Below are positions 17,155 to 25,708 of a stretch of 64,000 nucleotides of DNA, piece by piece. A model generated the notes under the pieces. It did no database searches. It had not been told where the DNA came from and saw only the letters and a list, made by a program, of their open reading frames with translations. The translations under genes and the position numbers were made by a program. Positions within the stretch are counted from its first letter, which is position 1, and the number at the start of each line of letters is the position of its first letter. Source of the DNA: JABLTI01 sp035528035 (GTDB lineage: Archaea > Asgardarchaeota > Heimdallarchaeia > JABLTI01); assembly GCA_035528035.1 (NCBI GenBank), contig DATKZI010000004.1, forward strand, positions 62,001 to 126,000. The letters are read 5' to 3'.

Positions 17155-17250
17155 TTCTATAGGAGGTGTGGTTTCTCCATTAATTAATGACAAAGGCATT
17201 AATCCAATTACAAATATACTTATTAAAATTAGATTACTGAATTTTTTCAA
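17143..17250 (-). pseudogene. truncated secreted-protein ORF (signal peptide only)
   Basis: A TTG-started frame of 35 codons encodes a lysine-rich start, a 20-residue hydrophobic core (NLILISIFVIGLMPLSL) and a plausible cleavage region (INGETTPP), then stops at a TAA that lies inside the 58-nt repeat. A GGTAGG ribosome-binding-like sequence and an A/T-rich promoter region (about 17285-17310) precede it. It looks like the 5' end of a surface-protein gene whose body was lost at the repeat boundary. The rest of the 418-nt gap shows nothing else. Confidence 0.45.
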
Positions 17251-17471
17251 AATTAATTCTTTTCCTACCTAATAATTTAGGTACTATAAATTTATATAAA
17301 GAATATATTTAAATTTAATTATTTTTTTGTCGATAGTTCATTAAATAAATAAGTAGTTAAGTAAAACATATAAAATAAGTTGCATTAAAGCTTCAATAAT
17401 TAACAAATTTAGTCCCTAAGCATTCTAAAATAATTTAAAGTTCAGATACTATCGTTATAGTCTTTAATAAA

Positions 17472-20324
17472 CTACTCAGTTTTATGTGATTTGAAATTTT
17501 TAACGAAAAGAGTTAAACTTGCCCACCAGCCGATTAAAACACTGGCTAAAACAAGGAACCAGGTTCCAATAAATATCCACCAGGGATACCAAATTGTAAA
17601 ATCTTTATAGTCTGTTACTAAATTTAACATAAGAACAGAGAGGTTATTTAGATATGGAATGGAAATAGCAATTGCTATGATAATTGGAACAAATATCACT
17701 AATACAAACTCTAAAGTAAAATTACGTACAATAAATCGTCTTTTTGCACCATTTTGAATGAAAATCTCAATCAATCTTTGCCTTTCTTTATAGATGTTCA
17801 TCGCTTTAAAACAACCGTAAATTACTAGTGCTACTAGTGAGAAAATTGTAATAATTGTAAATAATTTCATTCCTAACGAATTCAAATTATTATCCATAGT
17901 TGCAAGACGATCTTCGAGTGTATAAGCTATTAACTGATAGTTTGAAGTTAATTCTTCCTTTATTGCAGTAATATTCGCTCCTTCAGAGGTTTTGATAAGT
18001 AAATAGTCCTTTTGGATTCTATCCCGTTGGTTATATTCCAAAATTAAATCCTTAGTTTGCTCACTAACAACTAAATCAATATATGTTGGTTGATCAAAAA
18101 GTTCATAAAGAAAAATTGCCTCGAACTGCTTTCTTGGTACTAAAGGAAAATAGCTAAAATCATTAATATAGACTAATTTTTTTGGTTGGTAAACGCTTGG
18201 TGTTATTCCGATAGTTGTAAAGATTGCACTTTTATCATAATTATGTTTTTGAGCATATTTTCTATTCATCATATATGTTAGGTCAGAGTCTAACATTGAT
18301 ATATCAGTTTTTGAATAGCCATCTTGGTTTAACAGCGTAAAATTAACAACTTCAACAAATTCAGAAACATTTGTCAGAACATAGAATTTAATACAATAAA
18401 GTGAATCATCATAGACATTGGAATCTTCCAAAATAAGTTTGATAGTACTTACTACAGTTGATAGCTCAATGCCGTCAATTTTAGAAATATTTGCTTTTAT
18501 ACTCCCTTCAATATCCCAATTTTCAACAAGAATATCAGAACAACCAATTGAAAGATTTGCTTCCAATTCATTATGGTAATCAACTGATTTATTCATTATA
18601 AAACCTGGTGTAACACACAGTCCGATTAAAAAGAAGACCATTATAGTGTTTTTATAATTCCCTATGTAAATGGATAAATGTTTCATGGAAAGAGAAATGT
18701 AATTTTTGACGTTCTTCCATGTTGAAGAACCTATTCGATTCCACAGATAAATCATAATACGCCTTAAAAATAACAAAATAGCTGCTAATAAGAACAAAAT
18801 GCCTATATCAGCTATTATACTGAATCCAATGAAAAAATTAACAACATAGTAGATTTCATCATAATCACCATTATATGCAAGAAATGAAACTAATAATCCT
18901 GGTATTGTCAAAGCTAGTCCTGGAACTAAAAAATTCAATTCAGGTAAAGAAAATATTTTACTAAAGAATTTTCTTCTCTTTGTTTTGTATTGCTCCAAAA
19001 CTGTAGCTTTAGTTTTTCTTAGTTGGACTAAATCTATTAAATAATTGATTATAAAGAATACGAAGTATATAATTAATAGAATAAACATAGAAGAGAAATT
19101 CGATAATCCAGCAAAAAAGGACACATCTGATGATAAGCCCAATGATTGAACAATAATATAAGCGACTATCAAACTTACAATTAAGCCAATCACTAAACTT
19201 ACCCCTAAAAGTATCAGATTTTCTAACAAGACAAATTTACTAAGTAATTTGTTATCCAAACCATGTGTTTTTAGAAGACGATAATTCTCCTTTTTCGCGA
19301 AATTATTTGCCTGATAAATTTCAATACTAATAAATCCTATAAGTAGGATTAAAGGAGAGCAAATTAGCAGCTGATTATAGATTTGTAAGTACCAATCCAT
19401 ATTGAAATTGTTTAAGGCAGAGATGAGATCTCCACAGAAATCTGTGTTATGTGAACTAGCCAAGTACACAAGTGATTTATCGTCCGAATAAGAATATTCA
19501 TTTAATTCTCTAAGATATTTCTTAGTTCTGAGATGTTGTAGTGTAAAAGTATAATCAAAGTCTATAGAGACTTTAAGACTATTTTGTTTATTATCAATTT
19601 CATTCACTAAATTATAGAAATAATTACTAGTGGTTATAAAATAATTATTAGTTCTTCGTAAGATATCTGTTGATAGATTATTATTATAAAATACTGATTC
19701 CAAATCATTAATGATACCAACAACTTGACAGCTGGTTATTATTGGATAATTATTATAAACAATTCTACCTGTAAGATTAAGTATATCGCCAATATCAAAG
19801 AGGGATTGATTTAATGCATCGTAATATAATATTTCAGTTCTGTTTTCTGGTAATCTTCCTGAAAATAAATTATTCTCAATTATATTTTGAGAATTATCAT
19901 CAAAGGTACTTAAGTAAATTTGATTGTATTTGTTATAAGATATAAAATTGGGTAAATCTATTTCCAGTACACCTGTACTACTTTTCAAAACGTTTGGCAT
20001 TATTTCATCTAATTTACCTTCAACCTCATTAATTCCTTTCATAAGAAAATTTGAAGCTAAACTCTCTGAATCCTCTATTCCCCCATCAGATATAACACTT
20101 ATTTCATTATCATTCAACCAATCATGATTGGTTTCAAGGTATTTGTAAAATGAATCTTGATACAGACTAAATGAAACAAGAATAATAGTTGAAAACATTA
20201 GAAAGAAAATTGACCCTATGACTAGCATTGTAATTACTCGTTTTTTACTTGCTTTGAAATAAATAGCAAGAATTTTCCTAAGTGGTAATCCGGGTTCTAT
20301 TGAACCATCTTGTTGTTGATCCAT
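17472..20324 (-). CDS. FtsX/MacB-like ABC transporter permease (second copy)
   Basis: A 950-aa permease of the FtsX-like type: an N-terminal transmembrane helix (about 33-55), a large extracytoplasmic domain (to about 310), a block of helices (about 315-540), a second extracytoplasmic domain (about 585-820) and three final helices (about 830-855, 880-905, 920-940). The second extracytoplasmic domain carries GCSDILVENWD, which is also found as GCSDILIEDW in the paralogue at 22059-24938; the N-terminal NHDW motif is also shared. It is last in the order permease, double ATPase, permease, 76 nt after the ATPase gene. The two paralogues presumably form a heterodimer. The substrate is unknown; this family often handles lipids, lipoproteins or peptides at the cell surface. 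Confidence 0.85.
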   Translation of the reverse strand: MDQQQDGSIEPGLPLRKILAIYFKASKKRVITMLVIGSIFFLMFSTIILVSFSLYQDSFYKYLETNHDWLNDNEISVISDGGIEDSESLASNFLMKGINEVEGKLDEIMPNVLKSSTGVLEIDLPNFISYNKYNQIYLSTFDDNSQNIIENNLFSGRLPENRTEILYYDALNQSLFDIGDILNLTGRIVYNNYPIITSCQVVGIINDLESVFYNNNLSTDILRRTNNYFITTSNYFYNLVNEIDNKQNSLKVSIDFDYTFTLQHLRTKKYLRELNEYSYSDDKSLVYLASSHNTDFCGDLISALNNFNMDWYLQIYNQLLICSPLILLIGFISIEIYQANNFAKKENYRLLKTHGLDNKLLSKFVLLENLILLGVSLVIGLIVSLIVAYIIVQSLGLSSDVSFFAGLSNFSSMFILLIIYFVFFIINYLIDLVQLRKTKATVLEQYKTKRRKFFSKIFSLPELNFLVPGLALTIPGLLVSFLAYNGDYDEIYYVVNFFIGFSIIADIGILFLLAAILLFLRRIMIYLWNRIGSSTWKNVKNYISLSMKHLSIYIGNYKNTIMVFFLIGLCVTPGFIMNKSVDYHNELEANLSIGCSDILVENWDIEGSIKANISKIDGIELSTVVSTIKLILEDSNVYDDSLYCIKFYVLTNVSEFVEVVNFTLLNQDGYSKTDISMLDSDLTYMMNRKYAQKHNYDKSAIFTTIGITPSVYQPKKLVYINDFSYFPLVPRKQFEAIFLYELFDQPTYIDLVVSEQTKDLILEYNQRDRIQKDYLLIKTSEGANITAIKEELTSNYQLIAYTLEDRLATMDNNLNSLGMKLFTIITIFSLVALVIYGCFKAMNIYKERQRLIEIFIQNGAKRRFIVRNFTLEFVLVIFVPIIIAIAISIPYLNNLSVLMLNLVTDYKDFTIWYPWWIFIGTWFLVLASVLIGWWASLTLFVKNFKSHKTE

Positions 20325-20400
20325 ATTTTCACTTTTCCATATTGTTTATTGTTATATACATTAATTCTATTGTTTACAAGCTACAATAGAAATGAATCAC

Positions 20401-22056
20401 TTATTTTGTATAGGCAATTCCATCTCGTACTATGTGTCCATCTGTAAGCTCAACTACTCGAAATCCATCTCTAATTATTGATATATCATGTGTCGCTATT
20501 ACTATTGTTGTTTCAGTTGTTTTATACATTTTATAAATTTCATCCATAGCTTGTTTTGCTAATTCCGAGTCGAAATTTGCTGTTGGTTCATCTAATATTA
20601 CAATAGGTGGATAGTTTGAAGTTGCTATAGCTAAGGTTGCTCGTTGCAGCTCCCCACCAGATATTTCTAATGGAAAGTGATTCCTTCGATGTTCAATTTG
20701 GAATTTCTTTAAACTTTCATCATTTAATCCTTCAATTTCCTTAGTTTTCAGTTTCTTTAAGGAAATAATATCTTTTAAAAGAAAATTATCATCGATGGTT
20801 AAAAATGGATGGAGATTACCTTGTTGTGAGACTAAGCCCATTTTTTCCCGTCTGAAATCAGCTTTTTCTGCATTTGTGAGATTATTGAAATTTGTTCCAT
20901 CAAGAATTATTGTTCCTGTTGTTGTATTTTCAAGACCCGTTAATAATTTTATTAGCGTTGTTTTTCCAGACCCACTAGGTCCAACAACAAACAATAATTC
21001 ATTCCTGTATATAGTTAAATCAATACCAGATATTGCTTGTACTTCTATACCTCTACTTTGATAAATTTTAGATAAATTGCTTATCTTTATGAGCGGGTCT
21101 TTATCTTTAGAGTAATTCTTTGGTAAAGGTTTCAGCTCAAGGATTTTCCTTCTTATTTCAATTTTCTTAAGGGTTACTTCTTTAGGTTTCAATCCTTTAG
21201 GATTTGCTAAACTAATATATCCATTTTTTTCAAGAAAGATATCAAGTTCTTTTTTCACTTTTAATGATTGCATTACTAAATCAGGTATTCTGATATTATT
21301 TGAAGAATCGATTTGTGCCCTGAATTTTACTGGAAAACTTGATTTATTACCAAATAATTTCTGCTCTTCTGTTGATACCATTGAAGTAACTCGACCATCG
21401 CGTAATTCACAACTTTTATCTACACCGTCAAAGAACCGTGGATCATGTGTTACAACTAAAACAGTGGTTCCAAATGATTTGGCAACCTCTCTTAGCAATG
21501 CTTTCACTTTTTCAGTATTCTTACTATCTAATTGTCCAGTCGGTTCATCGCATAACAAAATAGGAACTTTTTTTGCTAAAGCACAAGCAATTGCTGTACG
21601 AATCATTTCTCCCCCTGACAAGTATCTAACCTGTCTTTTAGCTAAATGGTCTATTCCTAGATTCTTTCGAATGGTATAATTCCTATCTAGCTCCTCCTCT
21701 GAATCACCTGAGGTTAGATATGTTGAAAAGGTCATATTTTCTTCTACAGTTACATCTAAGAAGAGTGTTCGTTCGGGAAATTGATCGACTATACCAATAT
21801 TATGTAGTCTGAATCTATTCAAAGCATTTTGATTAAGATCACCAAGTTCTTGACCATTGACTACACATTCTCCACTCGAGAGTTTTATCAAACCTGCAAG
21901 TATATTAATCAACGTTGTTTTTCCAGAACCGCTAGGTCCAACGATTGCTATTATCTCTCCCGGGTCTATTAGTAAATCACATCCCCTTAAAGCTGGAATA
22001 CGTATGTTCTGTTCTTCATCCTCGTAAATCTTAATTAAATCTCGACAGCTTATCAT
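20401..22056 (-). CDS. duplicated ABC ATPase (two nucleotide-binding domains in one chain)
   Basis: A 551-aa protein with two complete MacB/LolD-like ATPase domains in tandem. Domain 1: Walker A GPSGSGKTT (about 39-47), signature LSGGEM, Walker B LLCDEPTGQLDS. Domain 2 (from about residue 320): Walker A GPSGSGKTT again, signature ISGGELQR, Walker B VILDEPTANFDS. A linker of about 90 residues joins them. Fused domains suit an asymmetric transporter with two different permeases, which are encoded on either side. The gene starts 2 nt after the upstream permease stop (22059), so translational coupling is likely. Confidence 0.93.
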   Translation of the reverse strand: MISCRDLIKIYEDEEQNIRIPALRGCDLLIDPGEIIAIVGPSGSGKTTLINILAGLIKLSSGECVVNGQELGDLNQNALNRFRLHNIGIVDQFPERTLFLDVTVEENMTFSTYLTSGDSEEELDRNYTIRKNLGIDHLAKRQVRYLSGGEMIRTAIACALAKKVPILLCDEPTGQLDSKNTEKVKALLREVAKSFGTTVLVVTHDPRFFDGVDKSCELRDGRVTSMVSTEEQKLFGNKSSFPVKFRAQIDSSNNIRIPDLVMQSLKVKKELDIFLEKNGYISLANPKGLKPKEVTLKKIEIRRKILELKPLPKNYSKDKDPLIKISNLSKIYQSRGIEVQAISGIDLTIYRNELLFVVGPSGSGKTTLIKLLTGLENTTTGTIILDGTNFNNLTNAEKADFRREKMGLVSQQGNLHPFLTIDDNFLLKDIISLKKLKTKEIEGLNDESLKKFQIEHRRNHFPLEISGGELQRATLAIATSNYPPIVILDEPTANFDSELAKQAMDEIYKMYKTTETTIVIATHDISIIRDGFRVVELTDGHIVRDGIAYTK

Positions 22057-22058
22057 CT

Positions 22059-24938
22059 CTAAGACTCCTGTTTAATTGGTTTGTAACTATTTACAAGTGG
22101 AATTAAGCCTATAAACCATCCAATACTCAATAGAATCAAACCACCTATAGCTACCAAAAGTAAAAACCACCAAGGTTGCCATGGAATGAATTTCACATAA
22201 ACTTCAGTTATATTCAATAAGTAACTGCTAAAATATTGAATTAAAGGAATTGCTATACTCATAGAAATTACCATGGGTATTTGAGCAATTAATATTAACT
22301 CTATAGTGAAATTTCCCCAAACAAATCTTCTTTTTGCTCCAATTTGTATTTCAGATTCTATTATACGAAGTCTTTGTTTGTAAATACTTTTTGCATTTAC
22401 CATTCCAAATAGAATAAGAGCTAGTAATGTAATAATAGTGCTTACTATAAGAAAGACTTTCGTAAATTTGTTTATACTTTCATTATTTGTCTCATAAACT
22501 TGTTTTGGAGTAATTGATTTGAATCCAAATTGATTAGATAATTCTTCTTGAATTCTCGTTTTATTTGCTGTTGTTTCGGTTTTTATTAATAAATAATTTG
22601 TATTTTTAACGTAAAGTGATGTTGTACTCAGTATTAATTCAGCAGTTTTCATACTTATAACGCAATCAATCTTTATTGGTCTTTTGAAAATAAAATAATC
22701 ATTTGTATTTATATTGGAATCAGTTCTAGATAAAAGTGGAAAATAATCAAAATCATTAATGAAAATCAAGTCTATAGGTTGAAAGATTTCATCAGTGATT
22801 CCTTTAGTATTAAAAATGACTCCATTATCATAATCATTTCTTTGAGCATAGTTCCTATTCATTAAATAGGTTAAATTAGTACTTAATCCAGTGATATCAT
22901 CTTTTGTATAACCACTGTCTTTAAGTAATGTAAAATTAACTACATTAAGATAATCAGAGATATTCAGTAGAGTATAGAATCTCGTTTTATATTCATCATA
23001 TTGATAACCAGTACTAACATAATATGATAACTCATGAATTGTAATTTCCGCTGTTGCATTTATTCCCTCGATATTTGTTATATTCTCTTTAAATTGATTG
23101 CCAATTGACCAATCCTCAATTAAAATATCTGAACAACCGGTCGCTAAATTAGCTTCAAGTGGTGTATGGATTGAAATGGATTTTGACATTATTAACCCAG
23201 GAATAACACCGATACCAAAAACAAAAATGGCTATCATGGTTCTTTGATAACTTTTACCAAAAAGAGATAAATGTTTAAGTGCCAAAGTGAAGTGGTTTTT
23301 TGCTTGTTTCCAAGAGAATTTTCCAATTATTTTCCAAATGAAAACAATCAATCTATCAAATAAAAGAAATATTGAAATAAGTAATAGGAGGATACCAAAC
23401 GCAGACATAAAATAAAACATGAAAATAAAGTGTATTGTACTTGGGTTAATACTGTAATCAAAGTAAGGAGGATAGCTATTTAACAAAATAATACCTACCG
23501 CACTTAACATAGCTCCGGGTAGTAAAAAGCTAACTTCGGGGATTGTAAAAATTTTTCGAATTACCTTCCTTCTTCTACTTATATATAGTTCTGTGGTAGT
23601 AGTTGAAGCATTTCTTAATTGGATACAATCAAGGATGAATTTAGTAAAAGTAAAAATGGCAAATAACAAAACCAAACTAGAGATAATCATTGCTTGTCTT
23701 AATGAAGCTAAATATGAAACTTCAGGCAAGATATTTAATCCCTTAAAAATGCAAAAACCAACGATAAGGCCAATAGCAAAACCAAATAAAAAACTTAAAC
23801 CAAATGTAATAACATCTTCCAGAAGAAGCATCTTTGTTAGAATTTTTTGTTCCAAACCTTGGGTCTTTAATAGTCGAAATTTCGATTTTTGCTCATATTT
23901 ACCTATAATCAAAGTTTCTATACTTATAACTCCAAATAAAAATACCATTGGAACACTTGCACCTATTAAACTAATTGTTTTGGTTTGCCAAGTTCGTTCA
24001 AAAGCACCTAAAGCTGCCACTAAATCCTGACAGAATGATAGTGAATATTCTGGCATATAATTAAATTCGGGATCCTGTTTCCAAAAATCTTGGAAAGTAG
24101 TAATATAGCTATTCTTATTCCTTATGTGTTCTATTGTAAATTGATAATTTATATCAATTGCAGCACTCAATATTGATCTAAAGTTTGTTACCGTATTTAT
24201 CAAATCATAGAACAAAATATTTGTAGTAAAGAATTGAGCTTCAATTTCATAAGTTATTTCATTTGGCAAGTAATTTATCAAATCTGTTGATAAACCATTA
24301 TAGTAAAGCTTTGCATCTAAATTATTCACTATACCTACTATAGAGTAATTAATTGGATTATATTCTAATAAATTTGGAAACATTCCTGATAATTCTAAAT
24401 TTTCACTAATATTGTACTTTGATTCACTCGTTGATTTATAATAAATCAGTTCAGTATAATTCTGGGGCATTCTTCCATCGATTATATTATCTTCAATTAG
24501 CTTGGTTATACTTGCATCAAAAGTCAGCAAATTATATTCATTATATTCTTGATCAGCTATTTTATTATACAAATCTAACCTTAACCTTCCGTTAGAAGTT
24601 CTTTGAACATTGGGCATTATAGTATCTATTTTTTTTGTAACTTCATTTATCGCTTTTGAAAGTAAGTTAGTGTTAATTACATAACTTTCATAAATAAAAT
24701 CCATACCAGATACACTTCCAACATCATCATCAAACCAGTCATGATTTTGATCCATGTAACTGAAAAAAACATTATATCTATAACTATACCAAGTCATTAG
24801 AAAACTTGTCAGAGCTAAGAAGATGATTGTACCAATTAAGATTGTAGTTAAAATACGTTTTTTGTTTGTTTTCATATAAATAGCAAATAATTTCTTAAAC
24901 ACAGTATTACTTGTCTTAGTATTAATTGGTTGAGTCAT
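22059..24938 (-). CDS. FtsX/MacB-like ABC transporter permease (first copy)
   Basis: A 959-aa paralogue of the permease at 17472, with the same layout: one N-terminal helix (about 30-52), a large extracytoplasmic domain, a helical block (about 320-545), a second extracytoplasmic domain with GCSDILIEDW, and three C-terminal helices. It is the first gene of the three-gene unit, and its upstream region (24939 onwards) contains a T/A-rich promoter stretch followed by gene remnants. Similar size and motif order indicate an old tandem duplication. The transport direction is probably outward or mechanotransmission, as for MacB; this is inference. Confidence 0.85.
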   Translation of the reverse strand: MTQPINTKTSNTVFKKLFAIYMKTNKKRILTTILIGTIIFLALTSFLMTWYSYRYNVFFSYMDQNHDWFDDDVGSVSGMDFIYESYVINTNLLSKAINEVTKKIDTIMPNVQRTSNGRLRLDLYNKIADQEYNEYNLLTFDASITKLIEDNIIDGRMPQNYTELIYYKSTSESKYNISENLELSGMFPNLLEYNPINYSIVGIVNNLDAKLYYNGLSTDLINYLPNEITYEIEAQFFTTNILFYDLINTVTNFRSILSAAIDINYQFTIEHIRNKNSYITTFQDFWKQDPEFNYMPEYSLSFCQDLVAALGAFERTWQTKTISLIGASVPMVFLFGVISIETLIIGKYEQKSKFRLLKTQGLEQKILTKMLLLEDVITFGLSFLFGFAIGLIVGFCIFKGLNILPEVSYLASLRQAMIISSLVLLFAIFTFTKFILDCIQLRNASTTTTELYISRRRKVIRKIFTIPEVSFLLPGAMLSAVGIILLNSYPPYFDYSINPSTIHFIFMFYFMSAFGILLLLISIFLLFDRLIVFIWKIIGKFSWKQAKNHFTLALKHLSLFGKSYQRTMIAIFVFGIGVIPGLIMSKSISIHTPLEANLATGCSDILIEDWSIGNQFKENITNIEGINATAEITIHELSYYVSTGYQYDEYKTRFYTLLNISDYLNVVNFTLLKDSGYTKDDITGLSTNLTYLMNRNYAQRNDYDNGVIFNTKGITDEIFQPIDLIFINDFDYFPLLSRTDSNINTNDYFIFKRPIKIDCVISMKTAELILSTTSLYVKNTNYLLIKTETTANKTRIQEELSNQFGFKSITPKQVYETNNESINKFTKVFLIVSTIITLLALILFGMVNAKSIYKQRLRIIESEIQIGAKRRFVWGNFTIELILIAQIPMVISMSIAIPLIQYFSSYLLNITEVYVKFIPWQPWWFLLLVAIGGLILLSIGWFIGLIPLVNSYKPIKQES

Positions 24939-25056
24939 CCAATCCCATTTCCTTTCAAGCTGATGTTGGATATTTGTTTTATTAATACTTTTATCTAAAC
25001 TAATAGTTTTAATATAATATAATAATTTAACCTAATAAGATAAAATTAGGTAAAGC

Positions 25057-25410
25057 CTAATTATAAAATTGTTCTATCTTGATGTCTATCTCGTCAGTTA
25101 TTTTTAGTTGATTATGATTTTCCACAAGTATTATGTAAGCTTTTACTAACAGCTTCTTCATGTTCCAGTTTTGTTCGCTAACTAATTTCTTCAAAACAAG
25201 TACAAGTTTTGATGTTATATTCTATTTAGAGAAAGCTTGTCCCATTCACTTAATATTTGGTGAATATTTTTTCTCTTGTAGAGAAGATAATCTTATTAAT
25301 TTTCTAACATGGGTAGTAATTGATAGATTCATACCAATTGTATCGGATAATTCAACAGGTAGACCTAGAAAAGTTATTTCTTCAGTAATAATCAACCATT
25401 GCTTCTGCAT
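25057..25410 (-). pseudogene. decayed ORF between the ABC module and the kinase-GNAT gene
   Basis: On the minus strand an ATG at 25410 opens a 54-codon frame ending at 25246. Plausible coding sequence then continues in other frames (EWDKLSLNRI, then a 40-odd codon stretch with KKLVSEQNWNMKKLLVKAYI) to a TAG at 25057. At least one frameshift and one stop separate the pieces. The family was not recognised. The ATG lies 60 nt from copy 2 of the 58-nt repeat. A plus-strand frame over the same bases (25160-25438) looks like its shadow. The remaining parts of the 770-nt gap hold only A/T-rich DNA besides the items listed. Confidence 0.4.
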
Positions 25411-25470
25411 AAGTATATATCAAATTTCATTGAAATAATAGTTAAACTTCGTTCTTTAGTTTTCTTATTA

Positions 25471-25528
25471 CTCAGCGACAAATTTCTTTGAAAATTATTC
25501 ATTTACTTTAAGTTCTTTAGTTTATATT
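25471..25528. repeat. 58-nt direct repeat, copy 2
   Basis: Second copy of 17097-17154, same orientation, 8.4 kb away on the other side of the permease-ATPase-permease genes. Confidence 0.8.
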
Positions 25529-25615
25529 AAGTTATACTGTTAAAATTATAGAAATAAGAATAGGTCATTACTAAATCATCTTATTATTAGAAATTAATCT
25601 AGAGACAATTGTTCA

Positions 25616-25666
25616 ATGAAATTTAATAAGAAAACTGATGAAGAATGGAAAAAGAAAATTGTCTAA
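25616..25666 (+). pseudogene. possible remnant of the start of a methionine sulfoxide reductase B gene
   Basis: A 16-codon frame reads MKFNKKTDEEWKKKIV and then stops. The K-T/S-D/E-E-E-W-K-K pattern is how many MsrB proteins begin. Nothing of the catalytic part follows, so if real it is a small leftover. It overlaps the terminator hairpin at 25654-25675. The assignment rests on very few residues. Confidence 0.25.
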
Positions 25667-25675
25667 GCAATTTTC
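25654..25675 (-). terminator. hairpin after the kinase-GNAT gene
   Basis: Perfect 8-bp inverted repeat GAAAATTG/CAATTTTC with loop TCTAAG, 34 nt past the stop of the gene at 25709. Confidence 0.4.
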
Positions 25676-25708
25676 ATATAGTTTTGTAATAAATGTACCA
25701 TTTTAACT

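Noticed and set aside
23593..24030. Plus-strand frame of 145 codons inside the permease gene
   Set aside because: Antisense shadow of the helical block of the permease; composition follows from the opposite strand.
25160..25438. Plus-strand frame of 92 codons
   Set aside because: The minus strand of the same bases gives more protein-like, though broken, sequence. The plus frame has no ribosome binding site and unusual composition.
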